From Parelaphostrongylus tenuis (taxonomy: Eukaryota > Nematoda > Chromadorea > Rhabditida > Metastrongylidae): a stretch of 64,000 nt of DNA. Below are positions 53,474 through 64,000 of this stretch, piece after piece (the first letter of the stretch is position 1; the number at the start of each line of letters is the position of its first letter). Location: contig JAHQIW010005374.1 of the NCBI GenBank assembly GCA_019055375.1, positions 310,001-374,000 on the forward strand. The letters run 5' to 3'. The position numbers and the translations under genes are program-made. Below the pieces are notes generated by a model. The model had not been told where the DNA came from. It saw nothing but the letters and a program-made list of their open reading frames with translations, and did no database searches.

Positions 53474-53633
53474 AGTTATTTAGTAAGACTGAGCACATTA
53501 CAATACTATACTGGTTGAAGTTTAAGAGTTCCTCTTTGCTGAAAGCTTGAAAAGTCGAACTGATTCGCAACTTCTCAGTCGTCCAAGTAACATTAATGAG
53601 CAAATGAAAAATATGCAATACTTGCTAGTATTC

Positions 53634-53790
53634 GGGGCGCCGTGGCTGAGTAGTTGTGATACTCGTCACGGCGCTACTGTGGACGATCACTACCTCCTAA
53701 CACTCTCTGGCAGTCATCAACGAAATCCTTATGGAACGCCGCATTCGGGCTATCTTCGAGATTGAAAGGTGACGCGCTCAGCTCAGAAGT
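53634..53790 (+). mobile_element. tRNA-derived SINE, family D, copy 2
   Basis: GGGGCGCCGTGGCTGAGTAG head; CTCTGGCAGTCATCAACG and GGGCTATCTTCGAG body, matching 45014-45180. Confidence 0.65.
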
Positions 53791-54057
53791 ACTTGCATCC
53801 ACAGTGGAAAAAATACTGCGAAGAATGATCACAATGTGCCAAATTACTATTATTCCTATAATATCTTGTGGCTTTTGCACAGAGTTCTCCCGTAGTGCAA
53901 GAGCACTCTGCGCCTCTTCGCATATGTGCACTATAAAATTTGTGAAATCGACAAAGTCCAAATAGCTAGGTGGTGAAAGTTGAGGAGTGTACCCACTGGA
54001 ATCAATAGAAAGGACCAGGTATGTGCTATATTGATGGACGGCTTCGATCGTCTGCAC
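53674..54057 (-). CDS. Candidate membrane protein, C-terminus in a SINE
   Basis: ATG at 54057, preceded by CTCTCAG about 40 bases upstream (possible spliced-leader acceptor), opens 127 codons. The N-terminal 60 residues are polar (MQTIEAVHQYSTYLVLSIDS, YLDFVDFTNFIVHICEE), followed by a hydrophobic segment (IIGIIVIWHIVIILRSIF) and about 35 residues read from the antisense of SINE D. The original end of the gene was probably replaced when the SINE inserted. Family unknown. Confidence 0.45.
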   Translation of the reverse strand: MQTIEAVHQYSTYLVLSIDSSGYTPQLSPPSYLDFVDFTNFIVHICEEAQSALALRENSVQKPQDIIGIIVIWHIVIILRSIFSTVDASTSELSASPFNLEDSPNAAFHKDFVDDCQRVLGGSDRPQ

Positions 54058-54602
54058 ATGGTCAGTTACAGTAATTTTGAGCGGTCAGAACCTGAGAGAC
54101 GTATAAAGAATTACCATTAGGGCATTCAACGGAATAAACACGTTAAACAAGCAAAGTCAGTTGGCATGTCCATTGGCAAGGGTTGCAACAATGGGCAATC
54201 TCACTAGCAAAGTAGAAATGGACATATCATAGGCGAGTACATATAATGATGATTATTGCGTGTTTTATAACTTTAGCTAGACGCTAGTAAACAGAATATT
54301 AATGAGAGTAATCGGTGAACTCTCGTCGCAGGCAGTATGTATCATCGTTATTGTTAACCATTTAATGTTTTCCAGTTTTTCATCGCCATGATGGCTTTTG
54401 GATATCGTATATAATGAAAATTAGCAGTTTTCAGGAATTTATGCTCTAATAGTCTCCTGTACGACATACTACAATTTAATGGACGCTAAAAATAGTATGA
54501 TTGCATAGTAAGCTAATGCCTTTCGTCAGGAGGAAGCTATACATCCTCAGAAAGCATATGAGCTTGTTAACTAGATCGTGATGTATCAAAGGAAAGCGTG
54601 AA

Positions 54603-55302
54603 ACTCAAAAAATTCCGCCAGGAAAAAAGAGGAAGAAATTTTGAATGATCAAAAAACCGTGCGTTGCTTCACGATTCGCTCAGCACGCTGCAATTTTCGC
54701 TGTCTCCCTGAACTGGTAAATAATGATTTATGCAAGATCTTCGATGATAAAACCACAAAACTTCGCTATGAAAAAGCGATGATGCCGTATGCATGACGTT
54801 AAAATATTCAGAGCATAGTTGGTTTAGTAGCAATTAATTATTCTGATCTGTCCATGATGAAGACAGCACTGAACGTAGTATTGTTGGGGCGCTGAAGGAA
54901 GAAACGTGGTGCAATGATTCAACTCGTCACCTTCAAATTCCTTCTTGAAAATGAAAATGCTCTTTCAAAAGGCGACAACATTCTCGAGTTTAGATAATTC
55001 ATTGAAGACAGGGGCAAAAGGCGAATTTTGGCTAAAAAGGTGTCACTTATATAGTGTAGAAGACTTCACTATCAAGAGGAAACCAATGTCCCTACCTAGA
55101 TGAAATCTTTGGTCATTATGAAAAAAACGAAAGCGCTGTTTTGATTGTGCTTGAAAATGCTGCTGGTGGGATAGTACAGCAAAAGAGCACACAAAGCTCT
55201 GTTTTGGAGCTGATGGTCATAGCCGACACCACTAAAGACTTGATTGAATTTTCAGTATTCACGTTCAACTTATACTCAAGGAAAATCGTTTTCAACATCT
55301 AA
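54603..55302 (+). CDS. Unidentified gene, two exons seen
   Basis: Exon 54603-54715 encodes KKEEEILNDQKTVRCFTIRS and ARCNFRCLPEL, ending at CTG/GTAAAT. Exon about 55070-55302 reads NQCPYLDEIFGHYEKNESAV, LIVLENAAGGIVQQKS and DLIEFSVFTFNLYSRKIVF to a stop. The second exon looks like a globular, possibly extracellular domain. The minus frame 55116-55298 is a shadow. A further open stretch (DEDSTERSIVGALKEETWC) lies at about 54857-54945. Exon boundaries are approximate. Confidence 0.45.
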
Positions 55303-55376
55303 GGAACTGTACTTCCAACTGAGCTGATAAGGCAGTCTCCAAATGGAAATTCGTTGCCTTTCTCTTAGGCGGCACT

Positions 55377-55640
55377 ATGAAGAAGCGATCCCTCACGCTA
55401 GAACTTTTCATAATAGTTCTAGTTACCAGTCTAAAGCTTAATCTCTAGCCAGTGCGTTGCGCAGCCGTCTCTGAAAAAATCTATATAGTGCTTTAGCAGA
55501 AGGAAACGATAAGTGCTTCACACGAGCATATTCTTCACAAAACACAGCTCTTCCTTCAGATTATCAGTAATCATACGAAAGGGTAAGATTCAACAATTCC
55601 AATGCCGAGTTCATTTTCTGTGAAGACCGTTTCTCTGCAA
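55377..55640 (+). CDS. Candidate small secreted protein, possibly broken
   Basis: ATG at 55377 starts a signal-peptide-like segment (MKKRSLTLELFIIVLVT). About 50 bases on, after TGCTTTAG, a plausible exon reads EGNDKCFTRAYSSQNTALPS, and a further stretch EFIFCEDRFSAIK ends in a stop. The donor of the first exon (GTCTAA) is poor, and the last gap is too short for an intron, so this may be a decaying gene. Confidence 0.3.
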
Positions 55641-56194
55641 TAAAGTAGGGCGAAAGAGAATTTCACATACACGGGCATTCGTTTTTAATTAATCTACAGG
55701 CTTGGCGAGGGGCGCCGAGAGCTACCCGTAGTTTCAAGACGGCGATCGATCAATGGCGCTGAGGCGGCTCACATAGGAAACGCGTTTTTTATTACTCAAT
55801 TAAGATTTCTTTCTTCGATGTGAAGGGAACTCCAGATTAAACGTATAACTTTGATGATACAAAATTTTCTCTACATGTTCATACGTTTTTCATTTCTCCA
55901 TACAAGAAATAGTGAAAACGCGCGACCGGCATAAAGCATATCTTTATCTTCAACTTTACAACGTTATAAAAGTATCTTTTGAAAAAACGGCAACGTAGCA
56001 CACTAACCAGAGATTTGAGCTCTCAATTGATTAGAAGTACTCTTATAAGAAGCTTTGGTCCTATGAAAGGGTTGTTTCTTCATCATGAACCGGCTAATGA
56101 AAAAGAACCAAAAATTCTACACAAATGTATCTCCCTGGTTGAATAAGCAGCAAGTAAGAGATTGATGAAAAAAATTTTGTTAAGATGAAGTTTC
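55641..56194. other. No gene seen
   Basis: Short GC-richer patch at about 55700-55760 (GCGAGGGGCGCCGAGAGC), otherwise AT-rich; possible SINE remnant. Confidence 0.4.
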
Positions 56195-56335
56195 GATGCC
56201 TTGGTCTCCTTCGAAGCTGATGATTCGAGTCGGCTGTCCACAGTTGTTCGCCATTGCTATTCGCTCGGATAGAATTATTTCAAAATCTTCTTCGCAATCA
56301 CAATTTAAAGAGCAAGATCACTTGTATCACCCGTA

Positions 56336-59174
56336 TCACCTGTCGTCCCGTTGATCGTCGAGTGACTCGAGCGGGTACCAGCAACTCTTCCATTTTTCCC
56401 TATCGCGTGCAAGAGTAGCCCAGTGGGTCCTCCTTGCTCTAGGAATTCGCTGAGCATCATATCTTTCTTCCATCGCTTTCGTGAAGAAATCGGACCAACG
56501 GGTCAGTGGTCTTCCTTTAGAGCGCTTGACGTCCCGAGGAATCCAGTCGGTAACGGCTCTCGTCCATCGGTTGTCGTCGAAGCGCATCACGTGTCCGGCC
56601 CACCTTATTTTCGATATCCTGGCGTGTAGAACGGCGTCTCTGATTTTTGATCGTTGACGTAGGTCGGAACTTCGGATCCTTTCTCTCATTTGCGAGATAC
56701 GGGATACTCCTAGCATCAACCTGTCGCTGCGCGTTCGATAACTCCAAGTGATCTTTCATCCTACTTACGTAGCGACCAGGTTTCTGCTGCATACGTTAGG
56801 GCAGGGATAATCGTCGAGTCGAAAAGGTGGGCACGGAGTCGGATGTTCTTTGTCCTCTTCACTACATCTTCGATGCTCTTAAACGTTCCCCAAGCCGCTC
56901 GTTTCCTCCTGCTCAACTCTGGGGCTAGGTCGTTCATCTGTTGATTTCACGACCTAGATAGATGTAACTGGAGCATTCGGAAATTGTCGTCTCGTTGAGC
57001 GTGAATGGGGCATTAGAAACCCATCCGTTCCTCATGAATATTGTTTTCGTTAGATTCAGTTGAAGACCGATCTTTCCACAGGCGTTATCGAAATCAGTCA
57101 ACATTCGTTCCGCTTGGCTGATGTTTGGTGTTATGAGAACGATATCGTCAGCAAAGCGAAGATGGTTTAATTGTCGACCGTCAATTTTCACTCCCATTTC
57201 GTCCCATTCTAATGTTCGCATGACGTTTTGCAGGGTGGCAGTGAATAGTTTTGGCGATATTGTATCGCCTTGTCGAACCCCTCTTCTTACGTCAATGATG
57301 ATATTGTTGTAGAATGGAGATATTCTGGTCGTGAAATCTTTATAAAGCTCACGAAGGATCATTATGTACCGAGTAGGAACGCCCTGGTTATCCAGAGCCT
57401 CTATAACCTCTTCTGTTTCCACTGAATCAAAGGCTTTTTTCAGATCGATAAAAGTGAGACAGAGTGGTTCTTTGTACTCTCGCGAAACTTCAATGAGTCT
57501 TGTGATCGTGTGGATGTGGTCCATGGTACTAAATCCTTTTCTGAACCCTGCTTGTTCGCATGGCTGTCCTTCGTCCAGTGTTCTGTAAATCCTGTTCAGG
57601 ATGACTCGAGTAAAGAGTTTATAGACAACGGACAGCAAGGAGATTGGGCGATAATTGCCTATGTCGTGAAGGTCTCCCTTTTTGAACAACAATACGGTCT
57701 TGCTGGTTTTCCATTGAATAGGGACCTTGCATTCTGACAGGTAGCGAGTGAAGAGCCGAGCCAGGGTGTTGATGAGAACTGGCGGCAGGTTCTTCAGGTG
57801 TTCTGGTCTAATCCTGTCTGGACCGGGTGTTGTTCTGTTTTTCACCGACGATATAGCATGTCGGATTTCGGAAGGAAGGACCGGTGGAACGACATATTCG
57901 TCCTCTTTCAATTTATATGACGGTAAGAGAACATGGCTAGCGAAGAGATCCGAGTAGTACTGGTGGATGATTTTCTCCATAGCCCTTCTGGAAGCTGTAA
58001 GTGTCCCGTCAGGGTATCGGAGTGCAATCATCTTGGTCTTATAGTTGGCGAAGCCTCGCTGGGCTTTGCGAATGCTCTTCCCAGCTTCTGCAGCTTCTGC
58101 CATAACTGCTGCTCTTCTCTCTTTAAGGTCTTCTTTTATCGCTTCTCTGCATCGTTTCGCAAGTTCGGACGTAAGGTTTCGGTTGCCTGCAGCTCGTGCG
58201 ATTCCACGTTGACGTATCAGCTCGAGTGTCTGCGGAGACAAGCGTCTCTTCGTGACCTTAAGGCCCTCGGCTTTTTTAGCGCTAACGTGAAGATATTCAA
58301 CGAGTCAATCATATTCTTCGTCGATGTTGTCGACAACGGTATCTTCCCAAGAGCCGACTAATGATTTGAATACATCCCAGTTTATGGTAGTTCTGGGACA
58401 TCGTTGTTTGAATTTAGCGGCTTTCTCTCCTCTCCTCGAAAATCGGAACGTTGCGCGAAGGAGGCGATGGTCTGATCCCGTGTAGAACTGGAGAACAACA
58501 GCGACGTCGGTCAGGCAAAACCTTCGATTTACTATGATGTGATCTATTTCGTTATGGTACTCTCCATTGGGAGACTCCCACGTCCATCGCTGAGAGAGAG
58601 GCTTTTGGAATTGCGAGTTACCATGGATGGTTTGGGTCGTCATGATAAACTCGGATAGCCTCTCACCGTGTTCATTCCATTTTAGTCCGTGGGTCTCCAT
58701 GTGACGTTCTTCAGACGTTCTTCTAGGTCCAATTTTTGCGTTGAAATCTCCGACAATGACCTTGAAGAATGTATGATCTTCTCTGAAGAATTTTTCGAGG
58801 TCCATATAGAACGCTTCGACTTCGTCTTCGTCATAGCTTGATGTTGATGCGTAAGCAACGAAGATGGTCAAAGCCGGCATAGAACCACATCGTTTCAACC
58901 GTAATCGTCCGATACGGGTTGTTAGTTGTTCGAACGAATCAATGCTCACGGTCAAATTCGAATTGACGAGGACGCCAACGCCACCGACACCTCTGCGATC
59001 GCATGTTCCAAGGAACAGTTCTTCTCCGGTGTCATAGACAGCGTGAAAAGGATGGCGCCTTCTCGTCTCAGCCAGGCCAATGACGTCGTACCTTAATCTT
59101 CTTGCTTGAATCAACAGATCTTCTACAGCGAATTGTTGAGCAAGGGTTCATGCGTTGTAGGTACAGATCGTCAT
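56336..59174 (-). pseudogene. Endonuclease-reverse transcriptase of RTE, inactivated
   Basis: One long frame from ATG 59174. N-terminal AP-type endonuclease: DVIGLAETRRRH (catalytic Glu), [11 protein letters not shown], and GSDHRLLRATF near 58450 (His). Reverse transcriptase: RPISLLSVVYKLFTRVIL, LTFIDLKKAFDSVE, GVRQGDTISPKLF and the catalytic FADDIVLI. C-terminal block RWAGHVMRFDDNRW and CWYPLESLDDQRDDR. Two in-frame TGA codons (59150-59148 and 58307-58305) sit where CGA would fit. After GREIN near 56940 there is a one-base loss relative to the second copy, and another small indel plus a TAG lie at 56720-56800. It cannot make full-length protein. Confidence 0.85.
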
Positions 59175-59559
59175 TTTAGTTCGTTTCGATCTTGGCAGCC
59201 TAGTTCGGCCCTGAGATTTTAGCAGCCTCTCCGTACTCGTCCTACCTGGCGCTGCCGTACCAGGGGCTCTTTCGGGGTCAGGGGAATGAGGCCCATATTT
59301 GTTACTGTTTTTGGCATTTTGATACCCAACGTGTAGCTTGCCAGGCTCTAAACGTGGGGCTGGGTACTCACGAGTAGCTTGCCAGTCTCTCTCGGAGGAG
59401 CGGGAGGAGCTTATTTGTTGGAGGCGACTCCTAACCGCCTCCCATGTACCTCCCAGCCGCTTGATTGCAGGCTTTTGGCCGACTTGACTCGTAGAAATAG
59501 AGTTTTTGTCAAGTCGGCGCTGCAGAAGCAGGGAGCTCGTCCCCTGAATCCACCTGCGT

Positions 59560-59690
59560 CTCTGGGAAGCACACGGTCGCTTTTGGTTCGCGTTTTATTC
59601 CCCTATCCACCACCTGGGGACGCGCCACGTGCCCTCGCGACTAAACGGGCGGGATCCCTCAAAGAGGGAGGTCCGTGGCCTGCAGACGTA
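59560..59690 (-). ncRNA. Structured RTE 5' leader, possible HDV-like ribozyme
   Basis: Near the 5' end on the minus strand GCCACG (59679-59674) can pair with CGUGGC (59629-59624). Between and after them are hairpins CCCUC/GAGGG, GCCC/GGGC and UCCCC/GGGGA. RTE and R2 elements of other animals start with HDV-like self-cleaving RNAs. The exact HDV pseudoknot could not be drawn by eye, so this is tentative. Confidence 0.25.
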
Positions 59691-59695
59691 TGAGC

Positions 59696-61639
59696 ACATA
59701 ATGCCTATTAATCTTCTGAGTTGTCTGTCGAGTGCTGTGCTAGAGGATTTTGAGCATACCAAACCCACAAATCACCTATTCGACGAGCCTACCACCGGAG
59801 ATGGGATGGGGTGAAGCACAGATATGTATTAGGTGTCCCATCAAATTTCTCAATTGCTGAGATTTACCTGGAAAACGAGGAGAATAATTACGCAACTCAT
59901 TGAAGACTATTTTAGTGTTTCTGAAATAATTTCAGGTTTTTTAGCAGTGGAAAGATCCAAGCGGAAATGAAACTCAAGAAAAGCGAACAAACATGTTCTG
60001 CTTCGTGCGTTGTTCGCTATTCAGACACGACCAAATTTGACATGTCACCCACTCCCTGGGAAAACTTCAGCATTCAATGGTGAATTATCATAAAAATAAT
60101 GGTAAGCAATAAATCAAGAATGTTCCTTCCAATTTTCGGTTCTTTTTCGCTAGATGGCAGTAAATGAATATTCGACCACATTCGTTGGACAAAAATTTTT
60201 TATAAGAGTTTTAGTAAATTCGAGAGCGCAAATCTCTGACTAGAGTAGCACACAGCCGTTTTTTGGAAAAACTCATTTATAACGCTGTGAAATTCAGAAT
60301 AAAATATTTATCACAAGTGCACTTCCACTATTACTTCGTTGGAAGTGCGAAAATAATATTACTGCGTAAAGCAATCTTGTAGTATCATAATCATACGTTT
60401 AATCCAAAGTTTTTTTTCAAAGCGAAGAGAAAATTTCTAGTCGAATGACAAAAATCGCACTTTTCATGTGATGAGCTCAATGTATTTCGATCGATTGTGA
60501 TGGGCCGTCGCATTAGATCGGCCATTACCACACACCTCGACCGTAGATTAGCCGGTAAGCAAACGTGCTGAAAATGTGAAACTACATCCGATTTTCCTGC
60601 TGTGCTGCAGAGGAGCAGCCTTTCTAAAAAATAAGCACAGTTGAGTATGTTGCATATCAAATTGGCTCTTCCAGACCCTGAAGAAGACGGTAAGGCCGAA
60701 ACGTCAGCCATCACCTTCATGTTTATTGTACTGTTCATCTGTAACTAATCAATCGTCAGCTTAGCATCCACTCATTTGCTGAATAAGAAAGTCAAGGGAG
60801 TTATCATTCAATACCGAGGTTAACCCATAGTCGATCGTGGGAGTGATAAGCATTTTTATTAAAACTTTGGGTCTAGCAAATGGCATTAAATAATCATTTG
60901 CCACTGTCTAACTGAAAGGTACCCAATATTCTTTATTCTGCAGAAACGTACTTGCTCATCAGATTCCTGAAAACGGTTGCAATCTGTGTAGTTCAACTCC
61001 TATTATGGCTTCTTAACTTTATATCATGTTCACGTTGTGTATGGCCTAAATAGAGATATGCCTGTTTTCTAATAAGTTACCTGATTTTTGCTAATTAGGA
61101 AACTTGCGAAGCTGGTAACTCGACAAATTTGTGAAGAAAACTTTACTCTATCGTTCTAGAAGAGTTTTGACTTTTTGAAAGTGTGGACATCATTTCGAAT
61201 TCATTCCAAATGAAACTTCAAATCAATTAAGTGTTTTGAACGAGGTAAAATAAAAAGTGGTGCGTTGTTAACGATCTATAAAATGTGGTAGTTTGTTGTC
61301 CAATTCATAATATTCATTGAAACCTATATGTGTTTACTGAGAAGTATGGGTGCTTTCGTGTTTCTACAAACTACATGTGATCGACGAATAAATGAAGACG
61401 TACAAATATTGACAAACTCGACAATCAAAAATAACTCGGAAGAATTGGAAAAAGTGTGGAAAAATTAACTCAACTTTTATCGATCCAGGTCTCTTTTTTC
61501 GCGTTTCTAATTTTGTGCTACTTTTCTGCGACTTACTGCATTCTGTTAAATAATTTACCGGCACATAGCAAGATTAATTAGTGCTTCATTTGAACAGCGA
61601 ATTACTGCCATTAAACACAGTTGAGAAGAGAACTGGAGA
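59696..61639. other. No gene; one repeat-like patch
   Basis: AT-rich. Around 60660-60730 a patch with CCTGAAGAAGACGG and AAGGCCGAAACGTCAGCC occurs, a motif common near retroelements and hammerhead-like in outline. The 115-codon minus frame 60391-60738 crosses it and has no other support. Confidence 0.4.
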
Positions 61640-61830
61640 AACGATGGTCAAGTGATTAGTGGTTTTAAGTTTAAAATCGATGTCTCCTTCTAATTACCAA
61701 CATTCTCAGGCAGCCAATCGACGAACGCCCAAGGGATGTCTTAGCTTTGCCATTCTCGAGATCGGTAGGTGATATACCCGACCAGTACCCTAAGACATTC
61801 ATAAAGAGGACAGGTCTCTCAAGCAAGCGA
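61640..61830 (+). mobile_element. tRNA-derived SINE, family C, worn
   Basis: ATGGTCAAGTGATTAGTGG head; AACATTCTCAGGCAGCCAAT and CGACGAACGCCCAAGGGATG body. The B box is decayed. Confidence 0.55.
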
Positions 61831-61863
61831 TGAATGCGAGGAGACGATTCGGATCCGATAGGA

Positions 61864-61907
61864 CATATATATATATATTATATATATAGTATATATATAT
61901 ATAAGAA
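61864..61907. repeat. (TA)n microsatellite
   Basis: Two TA runs separated by TAG. Confidence 0.95.
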
Positions 61908-62129
61908 CGGTATAAACAATAGAACAAGGAACTATTCATCCAAGGAAATGATTTTGCTACTCATGGCAATAGAGCGTATGGGAAAATCAACCTTGCTCAC
62001 ATGGACTCGATGCTGAGCACTTTTGAAAAACGATTCGATACTCAGAACTCAAGACGAACTAGACGTAATAATTCAGAGACATAACTATTATTACCGGTAG
62101 AAGAGCATAAGTTTTCATTTAGTTGATGG

Positions 62130-63728
62130 TTTCTGGTGCAGTTTGCATTCACAACCTAAGGTCACGAAGAGACGCTTGTCTCCGCAGACACTCGTGCTGA
62201 TACGTCAACGTGGAATCGCACGAGCTACAGGCAAGCGAATCCTTACGTCCGAACTTGTGAAACGCTGCAGAGAAGCGATAAAAGAAGACCTCGAAGAGAG
62301 AAGAGCAGCAATTATGGCAGAAGCTGCAGAAGCTGAGAAGAGCATTCGCAAAGCCCAGCGAGGCTGCGCCAATTATAAGACCAAGATGATTGCACTGCGA
62401 TACTCTGACGGGACACTTACAGCTTCGAGAAGGGCTATGGAGAAAATCATCCACCAATACTTATCGGATCTCTTCTCTAGCCATGTCCTCTTACCGTCAT
62501 ATAAATTGAAGGAAGACGAATATGTCGTCCCACAGGTCCTCCCTTCCGGAATCCGACATGCTATATCGTCGGTGAAGAACAGAACAACACCCGGTCCAGA
62601 CAGGATCAGACCAGAACATCTGAAGAATCTGCCGCCAGTTCCCATCAAACCCTGGCTCGGCTGTTCACTCGCTACCTGCCAGAATGCAAGGTTCCTATTC
62701 ATGGAAAACCAGCAAGACCGTATTGTTGTTCAAAAAGGGAAACCTTCACGACATAGGTAATTATCGCCCAATCTGCTTACTGTCCGTTGTTTATAAACTC
62801 TTTACTCGAGTCATCCTAAACAGGATTGACATAACACTGGACGAAGGACAGCCATGCGAGCAAGAGGGTTCCAAAAAGGATTTAGCACCATAGACCACAT
62901 CCACACGATTACAAGACTCACCGAAGTTTCACGAGAGTACAAACAACCCCTCTGTTTCATTTCATCGATCTGAAGAAAGCCTTTGATTCAGTGGAAACAG
63001 AAGCGGTTATAGAGGCTCTGGATAACCAAGGCGTCCCTACTCGGTACATAATTATTCTTCGTGAGCTTTACAAAGATTTCACGACCACAATATCTCCATT
63101 CTACAACAATATCACCATTGACGTAAGAAGAGGGGTTCAACAAGGCGATACAATTTCGCCAAAACTATTCACTGCCACCCTACAAAACGTCATGCGAACA
63201 TTAGAATGGGGCGAAATGGGAGTGAAAATTGACGGTCGACAATTAAACCATCTTCGCTTTGCTGACGATATTGTTCTCATAACACCAAACATCAGTCAAG
63301 CGGAACGAATGTTGACCGATATAGATAACGCCTGTGGAAAATTGGTCTTCCAACTAAATCTAAAGAAAACAATATTCATGAGGAACGGATGGGTTTCTAA
63401 TGCCCCATTCACGCTCAACGGAACGACAATCTTCGAATGCTCCAGTTACGTCTATTTAGGTCGTGAAATCAACATGATGAACGACCTATCTCCAGAGCTG
63501 AGTAGGAAGAAACGAGCGGCTTGGGGAACGTTTAAGAGCATTGAAGATGTAGTGAAGAAGACAAAGAACATCTGACTCCGTGCCCACCTTTTCGACTCGG
63601 CAATTATTCCTGCCCTGACGTATGCAGCAGAAACCTAGTCGCTACGTAAGCAGGATGAAAGATCACTTGGCGTTATCGAAGGCGCAGTCGAAAGGTCGAT
63701 GTTAGCAGTATCCCGTATCTCTCAAATG
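62130..63728 (+). mobile_element. RTE retrotransposon, second copy, truncated both ends
   Basis: Plus-strand copy about 90 percent similar by eye to the RT part of 56195-59695. It starts at the linker (VTKRRLSPQTLVLIRQRG, 62155), is open for 205 codons, then is shifted near 62640 and again near 62870-62990. It regains the frame at 62991-63575 with GVQQGDTISPKLF and FADDIVLI intact, and breaks at SRISQM (63728). No endonuclease or 3' tail. The minus frames over it are shadows. Confidence 0.85.
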
Positions 63729-64000
63729 AACCAGAACTTGATGGTTTAAATGGATATACACGGAAGTCGGAGGGTCAGTCATCCAATGTCTAACCCCTCT
63801 CATGAAAACCTTCATGAAGCAGCGAAGTTTGGACGACATCGCGTAGTATTTCTCAACTTTCGCATACATGCTAATCGCAAGAAGTCCCTCGTAGCGCACA
63901 AGATCAATGGATTCGATCAAGCAATCAACACTGAATGGACAGCCTACTATCCACCACTCGAATCGCTACAATAAGAGAAATATCGACCATTTCAGTCTCA
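63729..64000. other. No confident gene
   Basis: Short overlapping frames on both strands (63702-63920 -, 63750-63974 +) without support; may be a SINE-like patch (GTAGCGCACAAGATCAATGG). Confidence 0.35.

Larger units (their letters stand above)
56195..59695 (-). mobile_element. RTE-type non-LTR retrotransposon, nearly full length
   Basis: About 3.5 kb on the minus strand: a GC-rich structured leader (59175-59695), the endonuclease-RT frame (59174-56336), and a 3' end with GTGATAC repeats and an untranslated tail shared with 18925-19280. This is the only copy here with the endonuclease and leader. Other copies: 62130-63728, 30830-32545, 47278-47450, 18925-19280. Confidence 0.85.

Noticed and set aside
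60391..60738. 115-codon minus-strand frame
   Set aside because: No domain, signal peptide or splice signal; it crosses a repeat-like motif.

Overview
The window looks like a nuclear contig from a parasitic nematode of the hookworm type (Strongylida, Ancylostoma/Necator-like). The evidence is an AT-rich sequence, short exons with nematode splice sites (acceptor TTTCAG, donor GTAAGT), two nematode-specific chemoreceptor families (Srsx and Srx), an RTE-type retrotransposon and mariner elements. There are no rRNA genes, true tRNA genes, operons or CRISPR arrays. Few reading frames exceed 100 codons, and most of those belong to transposons, so genes had to be assembled from exons.

Layout. 0-13 kb: scattered single exons of unidentified genes on both strands, a diverged tandem repeat, two tRNA-derived SINEs. 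13-20 kb: palindromic 'foldback' repeats (families FB-A and FB-B), Cys-rich and other exon fragments, a stray ubiquitin-like exon fragment and an RTE tail. 21-35 kb: a mariner remnant, then a six-exon Srsx chemoreceptor gene (22208-35321, + strand, 284 codons in phase) whose introns hold an RTE copy, a second mariner remnant and two foldback elements. 36-41 kb: a SINE, a frameshifted small membrane-protein gene (- strand), and an unidentified multi-exon gene (+) with a short mariner in an intron. That gene ends 10 bp from the end of an Srx-like gene read from the other strand (41.1-47.7 kb). 42-56 kb: more foldbacks, SINEs, small secreted or membrane protein candidates. 56-64 kb: a near full-length RTE (- strand) and a 5'-truncated second copy (+ strand).

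The most unusual signal is that both foldback families carry type I hammerhead self-cleaving ribozyme motifs. The motif consists of the CUGANGA box, a stem II hairpin, the GAAA box, a tiny stem III, a GUA cleavage triplet and complementary stem I strands. It occurs in several copies with covarying stem II sequences, and in two elements once per inverted arm, so each strand can make one.

Limits. Exon calls were made by eye from open frames and splice signals. Unidentified genes have no homology support, and several probably extend into exons I did not find.
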